A DNA stretch of 64,000 bases from Kineosporia succinea (GTDB taxonomy: Bacteria; Actinomycetota; Actinomycetes; Actinomycetales; Kineosporiaceae). Every line of letters begins with the position of its first letter. The first letter of the stretch is position 1. The notes under the pieces are model-generated. The model was not told the origin of the DNA, ran no database searches, and worked only from the letters and a program-made list of their open reading frames with translations. The position numbers were made by a program, and so were the translations under genes. This document shows, one piece after another, positions 48,966-58,367 of this stretch. The stretch lies in NCBI RefSeq assembly GCF_030811555.1, contig NZ_JAUSQZ010000001.1, positions 6,135,241-6,199,240 of the forward strand, given 5' to 3'.

Positions 48966-50444
48966 ATGCTGAGGGACCTTCTCCGGGCTGCCGCCGACTC
49001 CGAGGTGATCGACGCCCCCGCCTACGTTGACGGCGAATGGATCCGCTCGGGAACGAGTTTCGAGCGGGTCGGGCCGTACCTGCGGGAGGTGGTCACCCGG
49101 GCCTGGACACCCGGCGAGCAGGCCGTGGTGCGGGCGCTCGAGGCCGCCGCCCGGGGCGCCACCGTGGTCGCGAGGTGGTCACCGGCCCGCCGGGCGGGTG
49201 TGCTGGACCGGGCCGCCGAGCTCGCCGCGCGGCACCGCGACGCCCTGGCGCTGGTCATCGCGCGGGAACTGGGCAAGCCGGTGTCCGACGGCGGCAAGGA
49301 GATCGACCGGCTGGCCGACACTTTCCGCATCTGCGCCCACGAGGCCCGCCGCATCGGTGGTGACGTGCTGCCGGTCGCCGGGTGGGACAACGGCGTCGGC
49401 AACACGGCGCTGACCTACCGCGCACCCCTCGGCGTCGCGCTGGTGATCACCCCGTTCAACGCCCCCGCGAACCTGCTGGCGCACAAGCTCGGCGCCTCGT
49501 TCGCGGCCGGCAACACCACGATCGTGAAGTCGCCGCCGCAGGCTCCCGGGGTGTCCGCGGCCGTGGTCGCGTTGCTGCTGGAAGCCGGAATGCCGGGTGA
49601 GGCGGTGCAATTGCTGCACGGCGGCGGGGAACTCGGTGCGCGGCTGTGCGGGGCCGACGAGGTGGCGGTGATCAGCTTCACCGGCAGCGCGGCCACGGGC
49701 GAGGCGGTGGCCCGGGCGGCCGGGGCCAAGCGGCTGGTGCTGGAGCTGGGCGGCAACGCCGCCACGATCGTCTGCGACGACGCCGATGTCGAGGCCGCCG
49801 CCCGCGTCTGCGCCCGCACCGGCTACTCCAACTCCGGCCAGAGCTGCATCAGTGTGCAGCGCATCTACGCCCACCGGTCGGTGCTCGAGGAGTTCGTCGC
49901 GGTGCTCACGAAGGAGGTCGCGCGACTGCGCGTGGGCGACCCGGTCGAGGCCGGCACCGACGTCGGGTCGATGGTGGACGCGGCGGCCGCCTCGCGGGTG
50001 CAGGCGTGGATCGAGGAGGCGGTGGCCGAGGGCGCCGATCTGGCCTGTGGCGGTGATCGTGACGGCGCGACGTTGCAGCCCTCGGTGGTCGTGAACCCGC
50101 GCCCCGACGCCACTCTCGTGCGGCAGGAGGCGTTCGGTGCGGTGGTGGCCGTGCTGCCGTTCGACGACTTCGACGAGGTGCTGGCCGAGTGCAACCGCAG
50201 CCGGTTCGGCCTGCAGGCGGGCATCTTCACCCAGCGCCTCGACCGCACGCTGCAGGCCTGGCGCGAGCTCCAGGTCGGGGCGGTCGTCGTGAACGGCTCG
50301 TCCAACTACCGCCTCGACCACGTGCCGTTCGGCGGGGTCAAGGACTCCGGGTTCGGCCGGGAGACGCCCTCGAGCATGATCGAGGACTACACCCAGGTGA
50401 AAACGCTTATCGTGCGGAACCTCTCGATCTGGGGGAACGAATGA
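48966..50444 (+). CDS. Aldehyde dehydrogenase
   Basis: A 492-residue NAD(P)+-dependent aldehyde dehydrogenase. The general base is Glu260 (LVLELGGN), the nucleophile Cys294 (SGQSCIS), and the nucleotide fold segment is FTGSAATGEAVARAAG near 235. The end VPFGGVKDSGFGRE is typical. It resembles the lactaldehyde/glycolaldehyde-type subfamilies. AAGGAG precedes the ATG. It is the first gene of the rightward operon and overlaps the TPP enzyme by four bases, suggesting that it oxidises an aldehyde made by that enzyme. The substrate is not known. Confidence 0.93.
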   Translation: MLRDLLRAAADSEVIDAPAYVDGEWIRSGTSFERVGPYLREVVTRAWTPGEQAVVRALEAAARGATVVARWSPARRAGVLDRAAELAARHRDALALVIARELGKPVSDGGKEIDRLADTFRICAHEARRIGGDVLPVAGWDNGVGNTALTYRAPLGVALVITPFNAPANLLAHKLGASFAAGNTTIVKSPPQAPGVSAAVVALLLEAGMPGEAVQLLHGGGELGARLCGADEVAVISFTGSAATGEAVARAAGAKRLVLELGGNAATIVCDDADVEAAARVCARTGYSNSGQSCISVQRIYAHRSVLEEFVAVLTKEVARLRVGDPVEAGTDVGSMVDAAAASRVQAWIEEAVAEGADLACGGDRDGATLQPSVVVNPRPDATLVRQEAFGAVVAVLPFDDFDEVLAECNRSRFGLQAGIFTQRLDRTLQAWRELQVGAVVVNGSSNYRLDHVPFGGVKDSGFGRETPSSMIEDYTQVKTLIVRNLSIWGNE

Positions 50445-52174
50445 CCACGCCGTCGGGCACCGCCGCGCACGTCCTGGTCCAGCAACTGGAGACCTACGGC
50501 GTCGAGTACGTCTTCGGCACCTGCGGGCACACCAACATCGCGCTGCTCGACGCGCTGGCGAACAGCTCGATCGAGTTCGTCATCGCCCGGCACGAGCAGT
50601 CCGCCGCGCACGCCGCCGACGGGTACGCCCGGGCCAGCGGCAAGACCGGCGTGGTGCTCATGCACGTCGGGCCGGGCCTGATGAACGGCGTGACCGGCGT
50701 CGCCACGGCCGCTTTCGACTCGGTTCCCCTGGTCGGGATCAGCGGTGACGTGCCCTCGTACTACGCCGGCCGGCACCCGCACCAGGAGGTGAACCTGCAC
50801 GCCGACGCCGACCAGACCGCGATCTACCGGTCGTTCGTCAAGCGCGCCTGGACCGTTCACCGCGTCGAGGACCTGACCCGTCACACCGAGCGCGCGTTCT
50901 GGACCGCCACCTCGGGGCGACCCGGCGCCGTGCTGCTGAACGTGCCGATGGACGTGTTCTCCCGGCCGCTGTCCTCGGTGAGAATTCCCGCCCTGCCGGG
51001 CAACACCGACCTGCCCCACCCGACCCGCCACCAGATCGACCGCATCGCCGACCTGCTCACCCGGGCCGCGCGTCCGTTGATCTACGTCGGTGGTGGGCTC
51101 CGGGACCACACCGAAGACCTGCTCGCCCTGGCCGAGCACCTCGACATCCCCGTCGCACACTCGCTCATGGCCAAGGGCACGGTGCCCGACCGGCATCCGC
51201 TGCTCATGGGCATGACCGGCTTCTGGGGCCTGGAACTCACCAACGAGTACACCCGCACCGCCGACGTGGTGCTCGCCCTGGGCACACGCTTCGCCGAGAC
51301 CGACTCCAGCTCCTGGGATCCCGCGTACACCTGGGGCTTCCCGCCGGGGCGCCTGATCCAGGTCGACCTGGACCCGGCCGAGATCGGGCGCAACTACCCG
51401 GTCGAGATCGGTGTGGTGGCCGATGCCGGCGAGACCGTGGCCGCCGTGAGACGGGCCGTGAGCGCCACCGCGCCCGACGGCGTGCATCGTGAGGGTCTGA
51501 GGGAACGCATCACGGCCGTGCGCACCGAGCTGTTCGAGAGCAGCCGCGAGCGGGGCACCTCGGACGCGTTCCCGTTGCGGCCCGAGCGGATCCTGCGGGA
51601 TCTGCGCGACGTGCTGCCCGACGACGCGATCCTCGTCACCGATGTCGGCTGGAACAAGAACGGCGTGGCGCAGTGCTACGAGCTGCCCGAGGGCGGGCGG
51701 TTCATCACCCCGGGGGGATTGTCCACCATGGGTTTCGGGCCCGCCGCGGCGGTGGGTGTGCAGACGGCGCAGCCCGCGCGAACCGTGGTCGCGCTCATCG
51801 GTGACGGCGGTATGAGCGCCCAGCTGCCGGCGCTGCCGATGGCCGTGGAGCAGGGGCTGCCGGTGGTCTTCGTGGTGATGAACAACCGCGCACACGGCAC
51901 GATCGCCGATCTGCAGGCCGCGAACTTCGGTGCGAGCTACGGCTGCGAGTTCCGCGACCGCGACGGCAACGCGTACTCCCCGGACTTCGCCGCTCTCGGG
52001 CGGGCCTGCGGCGCCGACGGCTATCGGCCCACGTCGGCCGACGAGTTCCGCAAGCACCTGCAGGAGGCGGTCGCGAACCGCCGCACCGCCGTGGTCGACG
52101 TGGCCATGGTCAACGAGCCGGTCCCCACTCCCGGCCACTGGAACATCAAAGACATCTACCAGGGCCGTTTCTAG
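50441..52174 (+). CDS. Thiamine-diphosphate-dependent decarboxylase/lyase (acetolactate-synthase-like)
   Basis: A 577-residue TPP enzyme with all three domains. The activating Glu52 lies in ARHEQSAAHAADGYARASG, and the TPP/Mg site is IGDGGMSAQLP followed by VVMNN. The fold is close to acetolactate synthase and sulfoacetaldehyde acetyltransferase or benzoylformate decarboxylase groups. It is unlikely to be biosynthetic IlvB because it lies in a catabolic operon with an aldehyde dehydrogenase and an importer and has no small subunit nearby. It would produce an aldehyde from an imported 2-oxo acid or acyl-CoA. The ATGA overlap supports co-translation. Confidence 0.9.
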   Translation: MTTPSGTAAHVLVQQLETYGVEYVFGTCGHTNIALLDALANSSIEFVIARHEQSAAHAADGYARASGKTGVVLMHVGPGLMNGVTGVATAAFDSVPLVGISGDVPSYYAGRHPHQEVNLHADADQTAIYRSFVKRAWTVHRVEDLTRHTERAFWTATSGRPGAVLLNVPMDVFSRPLSSVRIPALPGNTDLPHPTRHQIDRIADLLTRAARPLIYVGGGLRDHTEDLLALAEHLDIPVAHSLMAKGTVPDRHPLLMGMTGFWGLELTNEYTRTADVVLALGTRFAETDSSSWDPAYTWGFPPGRLIQVDLDPAEIGRNYPVEIGVVADAGETVAAVRRAVSATAPDGVHREGLRERITAVRTELFESSRERGTSDAFPLRPERILRDLRDVLPDDAILVTDVGWNKNGVAQCYELPEGGRFITPGGLSTMGFGPAAAVGVQTAQPARTVVALIGDGGMSAQLPALPMAVEQGLPVVFVVMNNRAHGTIADLQAANFGASYGCEFRDRDGNAYSPDFAALGRACGADGYRPTSADEFRKHLQEAVANRRTAVVDVAMVNEPVPTPGHWNIKDIYQGRF

Positions 52175-52218
52175 GCCCGTCCTGCCGCACACTCCAACGA
52201 CGAAGTGAGGGCGACGAC

Positions 52219-53358
52219 ATGTTCACTGCTCGGCGCATGGCTGTTCCGGTTCTCGTGGTGCTCGCACTGGCCGCCTGCGGCAAGCCGGGGGCCGACGAGG
52301 GCACGACCTCATCGGGTGACGGCCCGATCAGGTTCGCGATCGCGGACGCCCAGAGCGGCCAGCTCAGCTCGCTGGGCGCCTGGGAGCTGAAGGGCGCCAA
52401 ACTGGCCGTGGAGGAGTTCAACGCGGCCGGCGGTGTCGACGGCCGCACGGTCGAGCTGACCGTCTTCGACACCCAGGGCGACCCCACCACGGGAACCTCG
52501 ATCGCGCAGAAGGTCTCCTCCGGCGGGTTCACCGCCATGCTCGGCACCGCCGAGAGCGCGGTGACGCAGGCGATGAACCCGATCCTGCGGCAGGCGAGGA
52601 TCCCGAGCATCACGTCCGGGCAGTCCCCGGCGATCGCCGCGCTGGGCAGCCCGTTCCAGTTCTACAACGGGCCCACGAGCGTCACCTACGACGAGACGCT
52701 CGCCGAGCACCTCGTCGACGACCAGGGGTTCAAGACCTTCGCGATGGTCACGAACAACGGCGGCTACGGCGCGGGCGAGCACGACGCGTTCCTGGCCGCG
52801 CTGAAAGACCGCGGCATCACGCCGACCGACGACAAGGTCGTGACCGTCGACCAGAAGGACTTCAGCTCGATCCTGACCTCGATCCGCTCGAAGAAGCCCG
52901 ACGTGCTGTTCATCGGCGCCGAGGAGGTCGAGGCCGGCCTGATCGCCAAGCAGGCCCGGGAGCTGGGCGTGGAGTCGGTGTTCGCCGGGGCCGCGCCGCT
53001 GGCCACACCGGTCTACATCGAGACGGCGGGGGAGAAGAACGCCGAGGGCACGATCGTCAGCACGCCCTATCTGAGCAACGAGGAGACGGACGCGTCGAAG
53101 GCCTTCGCCGAGGCGTACCAGAAGGCGTACGGCGAGGAGGCCGAGATGCACGGCGCCAAGGCCTACGACGGCGCACAGATCTTCCTGGCCGCGCTGAAGA
53201 GCACCGGCGGTGAGGGCGGGCAGAAGCTGGCCGACGCCATCCGGGCCACGCAGCACCAGGGCCTGCTCGGCGACTTCACCTACGACGAGCAGGGCGTGGG
53301 CATCCACCAGACCAAGATCGGCGAGATCACGGCCGGTCAGCTCACCGCGGTGTCCTGA
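52219..53358 (+). CDS. livJ: Branched-chain-amino-acid-type ABC substrate-binding lipoprotein
   Basis: A 379-residue periplasmic-type binding protein of the LivJ (Peripla_BP_6) family. The lipobox is LAAC with lipidated Cys20, so it is tethered outside the membrane. Features are IRFAIADAQSGQLSSLG, LAVEEFNAAGGVDGRTVEL and the second lobe DVLFIGAEEVEAGLIAKQAREL. Members bind amino acids but also aromatic or hydroaromatic acids, amides and other compounds. It begins 44 bp after the TPP enzyme and 9 bp before LivH. Given the neighbouring operons, an organic acid is a reasonable ligand. Confidence 0.93.
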   Translation: MFTARRMAVPVLVVLALAACGKPGADEGTTSSGDGPIRFAIADAQSGQLSSLGAWELKGAKLAVEEFNAAGGVDGRTVELTVFDTQGDPTTGTSIAQKVSSGGFTAMLGTAESAVTQAMNPILRQARIPSITSGQSPAIAALGSPFQFYNGPTSVTYDETLAEHLVDDQGFKTFAMVTNNGGYGAGEHDAFLAALKDRGITPTDDKVVTVDQKDFSSILTSIRSKKPDVLFIGAEEVEAGLIAKQARELGVESVFAGAAPLATPVYIETAGEKNAEGTIVSTPYLSNEETDASKAFAEAYQKAYGEEAEMHGAKAYDGAQIFLAALKSTGGEGGQKLADAIRATQHQGLLGDFTYDEQGVGIHQTKIGEITAGQLTAVS

Positions 53359-53367
53359 GGACCGGCC

Positions 53368-54237
53368 GTGCAGGTACACATCCAGACCCTCATCGGCGGC
53401 CTGTCGCTGGGCGCCATCTACGCCCTGGTGGCCCTGGGCTTCTCGCTGGTCTACCGCACCATGGGCCTGGTCAACTTCGCCCACGGCCAGGTCGTCATGA
53501 TCGGGGCGTTCACCGCCTCCACGTTCTACATGACCACCCGCCTGCCGTTCTGGCTCGCGATCGTCACGGCCTGCCTGGTCACCGGCCTGCTCGGCCTGGT
53601 CATCGAGCGGGTGCTGCGGCCGCTCGAGGGCCGCGACTTCGACCTGATGCTGATCGGCACCATCGGCTTCGGCGTCATGCTCGAGGCGCTGGCCGTGATC
53701 ATCTGGGGCGCGACCGGCCGGGCCGTGCCCTCACCGATCACGACCCAGCCCCTGGACATCGGCGGGATCCGCATCCGCACCTACAGTCTCGTGGTGCTGG
53801 CCGTCGCCGCGGCGGCCACGATCGCGCTGGTGCTGTTCCTGCAGCGCACCCGGCTCGGTGCCGCCATGCAGGCCGTGGCGATGGACCCGGAGGCCGCCAC
53901 CGCGGTCGGTATCCACGTCGGGCGCAGCAACGCGATCGCCTTCGCCATCGGTGCCGGCCTGGCCGCTCTCGCCGGTGGCCTGGCCGGGCCCCTGCTCTAC
54001 GTGAACGCCACGCTCGGCGGCACGATCGGCATCAAGGGGTTCGCGGCGGCCATTCTCGGCGGGTTCGGCAACGTGCAGGGCGCGATCCTGGGCGGTCTGG
54101 GCATCGGCATCCTCGACGCGTTCGCGGCCGGGCAGTTCGAGGGCTACTCCGAGCTGGTCGTGTTCGTGGTCTTCGCGGTGCTCATCATGATCGTGCCGAC
54201 CGGGATCTTCGGGGAGAGGACGGTGAACCGGGCGTGA
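53368..54237 (+). CDS. livH: ABC transporter permease LivH type
   Basis: A 289-residue inner-membrane permease with eight predicted helices. It has the family opening LIGGLSLGAIYALVALGFSLVY and MGLVNFAHGQVVMIGAF, and the EAA-like GIKGFAAAILGGFGNVQGAILGGL near residue 225-250. GTG start; its stop overlaps the next start (GTGA). Part of the five-component Liv-type importer. Confidence 0.93.
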   Translation: MQVHIQTLIGGLSLGAIYALVALGFSLVYRTMGLVNFAHGQVVMIGAFTASTFYMTTRLPFWLAIVTACLVTGLLGLVIERVLRPLEGRDFDLMLIGTIGFGVMLEALAVIIWGATGRAVPSPITTQPLDIGGIRIRTYSLVVLAVAAAATIALVLFLQRTRLGAAMQAVAMDPEAATAVGIHVGRSNAIAFAIGAGLAALAGGLAGPLLYVNATLGGTIGIKGFAAAILGGFGNVQGAILGGLGIGILDAFAAGQFEGYSELVVFVVFAVLIMIVPTGIFGERTVNRA

Positions 54238-56015
54238 AGCGCACAGCGCTCGTGATAACAGGCCTGGCTGCGCTCCTGCTCCTGCTCCTGCCCTACACCC
54301 TCGGCCCCTACGCGATGCACGTCGCCGACGTCACCGTGCTGTTCGCCCTGCTGGCCATCGGTCTCGGCCTGGCCATGGGCATCGCCGGGCAGATCAATCT
54401 GGCCCAGGTCGCGTTCTTCGGCATCGGCGCCTACACCGTCGCGATCCTGACCACCGAGCACGGGTACGGGTTCTGGGTCTCGGCGGTGCTCGGGGTGCTC
54501 GCCACGGTGCTGTTCGGCCTGGTGGTGGGGTTGCCCGCGCTGCGCGTGCAGTCGCACTACCTCGGCATCGTCACCCTCGGCCTGGCCCTGGCGTTCACCA
54601 GCTGGGTCACGAACTCCTCGATCACCGGTGGGGCCGAGGGAATTCCGGGCATCCCGGCGCCGTCTTTCCCGGGCGTCGACCTGTACGACCAGTACCTGTA
54701 CTACTACCTCGAGATCGGCGTGTTCGCAGCCGGTCTCGCGTTCGCGCTGTTCCTCGTCGGCACCCGGCTGGGCCGGCGGATGAAGGCCATGCGCGACGAC
54801 TCGATCGCGGCCGGCTGCCTCGGCGTCAACGTGCCGTTCCTGCGGCTGCTCGCGTTCGGCGTCGCGAGCGTCTACGGCGGGGTCGCGGGGGTGCTGTACG
54901 CCGGGCTGATCCACTACGTCTCGCCCGAGTCGTTCAGCATCGCCACCATGTTCCTGCTCCTGGCCATGGTGATCATCGGCGGACGCCAGAGCGTGTGGGG
55001 CTGCGTCATCGGTGCGGTCGTGCTCGCCCTGATCCGCGAATGGCTCGTCGACGCAGCGACCTACGCGCAGCTCGGGTACGGCACGGTGGTGGTGCTGGCC
55101 GTGGTGTTCGCGCCGACCGGTCTGGCCGGTCTGCCCGCCCGTCTTCCCTGGTTCCGCAGTCACCCCGACCGGGCCACCCTGCGTCCCCTCGCCCTCCAGA
55201 CGGTTGACGACGCACTCAGCCGGCCCGGCGCGTCCGTCGGCATTTCGGAGGTGAGCAAGAACTTCCGCGGTCTGCAGGCTCTCGACCGGGTGAGCCTGAG
55301 CGTGGCGCCGGGCAGCATCCGCGGTGTCGTCGGGCCCAACGGCTCGGGCAAGACCACCCTGCTGAATGTGCTGTCGGGGCTGTACGTCCCGTCGTCGGGG
55401 CGGTTCACGATGGATGACGACGACCTCACCGCCTCGAGCGCGGCGAGACTCTCGCACCGGGGAGTCGCGCGCACGTTCCAGAACCTGCGCCTGTTCTCGG
55501 CTCTCACCGTGCAGCAGAACGTGATGGTGGCGCTGGACCGTTCGCGGTCGGTGTCGGTCATGGCCTATCTGCTCGCGCCCTGGCGGGTTCTCGGCGACGA
55601 GCGGCGTCTGCGGCGGCGCTCGGCCGAGATCCTCACCGAGTTCGGCATCGCAGAGTACGCCCAGGAGCGGCCTTCGGCCCTGCCCTACGGAATCCAGCGC
55701 CGGGTCGAGCTGGCCCGGGCGATCGCGGGCGACCCGCGGGTGCTGCTGCTCGACGAGCCGGCGGCCGGCCTGAACGGGCAGGAGGTCAGCGAGCTGGCCT
55801 CGATCGTGCGCGCGATCCGCGACACCGGCGTCACCGTGATCCTGGTCGAGCACAACATGGGCCTGGTCATGTCGCTGTGCGACCAGGTCACGGTGATGGC
55901 GCAGGGCACGGTGATCGCCGACGGCCCGCCCGCCCGGGTGGTCACCGAACCGGAGGTCGTCGAGGCCTACCTGGGCGATCTCGTACCCGACCCCGACGGA
56001 GGGCTGACGACATGA
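54234..56015 (+). CDS. LivM-LivG fusion: permease plus ATP-binding protein
   Basis: A 593-residue fusion. Residues 1-300 are a LivM-type permease (GLAMGIAGQINLAQVAFFGIGAYT, ALRVQSHYLGIVTLGLALAF, LRLLAFGVASVYGGVAGVLYAG). Residues about 338-590 are the LivG ATPase: Walker A GPNGSGKTT, signature-like LPYGIQRRVELARA, Walker B VLLLDEPAAGL, and switch HNMGLVM. Separate genes are common; here one polypeptide carries both, which fixes their 1:1 ratio. GTG start overlaps LivH and the stop overlaps LivF. Both halves look intact. Confidence 0.92.
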   Translation: MKRTALVITGLAALLLLLLPYTLGPYAMHVADVTVLFALLAIGLGLAMGIAGQINLAQVAFFGIGAYTVAILTTEHGYGFWVSAVLGVLATVLFGLVVGLPALRVQSHYLGIVTLGLALAFTSWVTNSSITGGAEGIPGIPAPSFPGVDLYDQYLYYYLEIGVFAAGLAFALFLVGTRLGRRMKAMRDDSIAAGCLGVNVPFLRLLAFGVASVYGGVAGVLYAGLIHYVSPESFSIATMFLLLAMVIIGGRQSVWGCVIGAVVLALIREWLVDAATYAQLGYGTVVVLAVVFAPTGLAGLPARLPWFRSHPDRATLRPLALQTVDDALSRPGASVGISEVSKNFRGLQALDRVSLSVAPGSIRGVVGPNGSGKTTLLNVLSGLYVPSSGRFTMDDDDLTASSAARLSHRGVARTFQNLRLFSALTVQQNVMVALDRSRSVSVMAYLLAPWRVLGDERRLRRRSAEILTEFGIAEYAQERPSALPYGIQRRVELARAIAGDPRVLLLDEPAAGLNGQEVSELASIVRAIRDTGVTVILVEHNMGLVMSLCDQVTVMAQGTVIADGPPARVVTEPEVVEAYLGDLVPDPDGGLTT

Positions 56016-56731
56016 TCACGGTTGCCCCGCGTCCTCTCGTGGTGGAGGACCTGCGCGTGCGGTACGGCGGGGTGCTCGCCGTCGACGGGGTCTCGTTCAC
56101 CGTCGAGCCGGGCCGCTGCCTGGGCATCATCGGCGCCAACGGGGCGGGCAAGACCTCGACCCTGAAAGCGGTGATGGGCCTGGTGTCCCGCTCGTGCACC
56201 GGCATGAAACTGGGGGACGTGGACCTGGCCCGGGTGCGTGCGCGGGACGTGGTGCGGCACGGGATCGGGTACGTGCCGGAGGGACGTCACGTGTTCGGCG
56301 GGCTCACCGTCGCCACGAACCTCGAGCTGGGCGCCTATTCGAGGCGTTCGGGGCTGCGGGAGCGTCAGGAGGAGGTGTACGAGCTGTTCCCGGTGCTGGC
56401 CGAGATGCGGCGCCGGCTGGCCGGGGCGCTGTCGGGCGGGCAGCAGCAGATGCTGGCGATCGGGCGGGCGCTGATGTCCGGGCCCGACCTGCTCATCCTC
56501 GACGAGCCGTCGATGGGCCTGTCGCCGAAACTGGTCGGGCAGGTGCTGGAATCGCTGCTGGCCCTGCGGGAACGGGGCCTGTCGGTGCTGCTGGTCGAGC
56601 AGAACGCGTGGCTGACGTTCGAGGCCAGCGACACCTGCCTGGTGATGGAGAACGGGACGGTGGCACTGGCCGGTTCGGCGGGGGAACTGCGGCACGACGA
56701 ACGGGTGCGAAGGATCTATCTGGGGCTGTGA
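56012..56731 (+). CDS. livF: ABC transporter ATP-binding protein LivF type
   Basis: A 239-residue second ATPase of the Liv importer. It has Walker A GANGAGKTST, signature LSGGQQQMLAIGRAL, Walker B LLILDEPSMGLSP, and switch in LLVEQNAW. GIGYVPEGRHVFGGLTVATNLELGA is diagnostic of LivF. ATG overlaps the fusion gene's stop. Last gene of the rightward operon, followed by 124 bp that contains a 16-bp palindrome. Confidence 0.94.
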   Translation: MITVAPRPLVVEDLRVRYGGVLAVDGVSFTVEPGRCLGIIGANGAGKTSTLKAVMGLVSRSCTGMKLGDVDLARVRARDVVRHGIGYVPEGRHVFGGLTVATNLELGAYSRRSGLRERQEEVYELFPVLAEMRRRLAGALSGGQQQMLAIGRALMSGPDLLILDEPSMGLSPKLVGQVLESLLALRERGLSVLLVEQNAWLTFEASDTCLVMENGTVALAGSAGELRHDERVRRIYLGL

Positions 56732-56794
56732 GCCGCCGGCTGGTTCTGAGCAGTCTCGAATAAGTGCCGGGGGTGGCGCCGGGGGAGAATCGCC

Positions 56795-56810
56795 GCGGAC
56801 GTACGTCCGC
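56795..56810. promoter_or_regulatory. 16-bp perfect palindrome
   Basis: GCGGACGTACGTCCGC is a perfect palindrome, 46 bp before the membrane-protein start. The ACGT-centred form suits a TetR or MarR-type site, but no regulator can be matched to it; it could also be a hairpin after livF. Confidence 0.45.
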
Positions 56811-56855
56811 CGGTCGTTCAGCCGTGGTGCCCGTTCCGCCGAGAGGGGCCAGAAG

Positions 56856-57833
56856 ATGAGCCAGTCGTTGTCCGGTCAGGTTTCACCCGTGCCGCCCGAG
56901 CCACCCGCGCGGGAGCGGTCGTCCCTCTTCGTCAGCGGCGTCTTCCCCCGGCACCGCGGGCGCCTCCTGGCGCTGTCGGCGGTGGCGGGGGTGCTGCTGG
57001 CGTACGTGTGGTCGGCGGAGTTCGTGGACAACCAGATCGGATCCCGCGCCGCGGACGCCATTCTCGGGCACGACGCGGCCGCGACCCCGATCGCCGGGCT
57101 GCTGTCCGGCACGGTCTTCGCCTTCGTGACCGGACTGGCCGGCACGTTCACGGCCTGCAACATCGCGGTTTTCGGGGCGGTCGGGCCGCTGGTGGGGCAG
57201 GAGCAGGACGGGCCGGGCCGGCTGCGCCGCACCCTGGCACCGATCGGGTGGATCGCGGCCGGCATGATCCCGGTCTCGGCGCTCTACGGGGTGCTGGTCG
57301 GGGTGATGGGCACCCACATGCCGCAGTTCTCGCTCACCCGTGAGCCCGGCCTGCAGCCCCGGATCGTGCAGGCCATGGTGGTTTTCGGGATCATCGGGCT
57401 GGTGATGATCGTGCTCGGGCTGGCCGCGGCCGGTCTGGTGCCCGATCCGCTGGCCGGGGTGTCACGGCGTTTCCCGCAGGCGCCGCTGGTGCTCATGGGC
57501 GTGCTCATCGGCGCCTTCCTCATCGGCCGGCCGTACCCGTTGTTCCGGCAGCTCTTCCACGACGCGGCCGAGAAACGCAACCCGCTCTACGGCGCCACGG
57601 CCTTCACCCTCCAGTCGCTGGGCAACATCCTGATCATGGCGGTGCTCGTGCTGGCGCTGGCCTATCTGACGGGTGAACGGCTGCAGAGAGCGCTGGCGCG
57701 CAACCCTTCTCGCGTCGCGGCGGTCACGGCCGGGGCGTTCCTGGTGGCCGGGGTGTTCATGGTCGTCTACTGGGACCTGCGCATCCTCGGCCGTTTCGAC
57801 TACATCTGGTTCCCGACCGCGCCCTGGAACTGA
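56856..57833 (+). CDS. Seven-helix integral membrane protein, unknown function
   Basis: A 325-residue protein with about seven hydrophobic helices (near 36-56, 80-110, 125-150, 168-192, 208-224, 250-270, 285-308). One Cys is in a helix with GTFTACNIAVFGAVGPL, a pattern loosely like DsbD/CcdA-type membrane electron carriers but without the paired Cys. ATG with GAGAGGGG upstream. It lies downstream of the Liv operon, separated by 124 bp, and is convergent with the CGNR gene (8 bp). No function is proposed. Confidence 0.75.
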   Translation: MSQSLSGQVSPVPPEPPARERSSLFVSGVFPRHRGRLLALSAVAGVLLAYVWSAEFVDNQIGSRAADAILGHDAAATPIAGLLSGTVFAFVTGLAGTFTACNIAVFGAVGPLVGQEQDGPGRLRRTLAPIGWIAAGMIPVSALYGVLVGVMGTHMPQFSLTREPGLQPRIVQAMVVFGIIGLVMIVLGLAAAGLVPDPLAGVSRRFPQAPLVLMGVLIGAFLIGRPYPLFRQLFHDAAEKRNPLYGATAFTLQSLGNILIMAVLVLALAYLTGERLQRALARNPSRVAAVTAGAFLVAGVFMVVYWDLRILGRFDYIWFPTAPWN

Positions 57834-57841
57834 GCCCGGCC

Positions 57842-58345
57842 TCAATCGCCCCGGCGCTGCCGGTAGGCGCGGGTCTTGTGACGGTTTCCGCAGACCTCCA
57901 TCGAGCACCAGCGCCCGCCGCCGCTGCGGGAGGTGTCGTGGAAGGCCCATCGGCAGTCGTCGGAGGCGCACAGTTTCAGCCGGCGCCAGGTGCCCGCCGC
58001 CACGCTGACCGCGACCGTCTCGACGATGGTGTCGAGCGCGGGGACGCCCGTGGCGGCGGTGAGCCGCAGGGCGCCGGTGGGGCCGGGGGTCAGGTGCAGC
58101 GGGAATTCGGTGAGGGGTGAGGGGGTGCCGTCACCGAGGGCTGTGCGCAGGGACTCGCGCAGTGACAGGGCGGTGCCCAGGGCGGTGGGGGACGTGGTGG
58201 CGGGCAGGTCGTGCGCGGCGAACCACGCGGACAGGGCCTGTGCGGACGTGAGGTCGTCGGTGCTCACGTGGTCGTGCCCGTGCCGGCTGAAGGAGCGCAG
58301 GTCAAGCGTGTTCACGAACTCCTCGACCAGCCCCAGATCCGTCAC
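57842..58345 (-). CDS. CGNR zinc-finger (ABATE-domain) regulator
   Basis: A 167-residue protein. The N-terminal ABATE-like domain starts DLGLVEEFVNTLDLR. The C-terminal zinc finger is CASDDCRWAFHDTSRSG followed by WCSMEVCGNRHKTRAYRQR, containing the CGNR motif and four Cys ligands. Members act as transcription regulators near small catabolic enzymes. GTG start at 58345. Divergent from an epoxide hydrolase; a 9-bp inverted repeat lies between them. Confidence 0.9.
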   Translation of the reverse strand: MTDLGLVEEFVNTLDLRSFSRHGHDHVSTDDLTSAQALSAWFAAHDLPATTSPTALGTALSLRESLRTALGDGTPSPLTEFPLHLTPGPTGALRLTAATGVPALDTIVETVAVSVAAGTWRRLKLCASDDCRWAFHDTSRSGGGRWCSMEVCGNRHKTRAYRQRRGD

Positions 58346-58367
58346 GACACCACTATAAGCGATATCT

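Noticed and set aside
50441-52174. Biosynthetic acetolactate synthase (IlvB)
   Set aside because: No regulatory small subunit nearby, and the gene is coupled to an aldehyde dehydrogenase and importer in an IclR-controlled catabolic locus.
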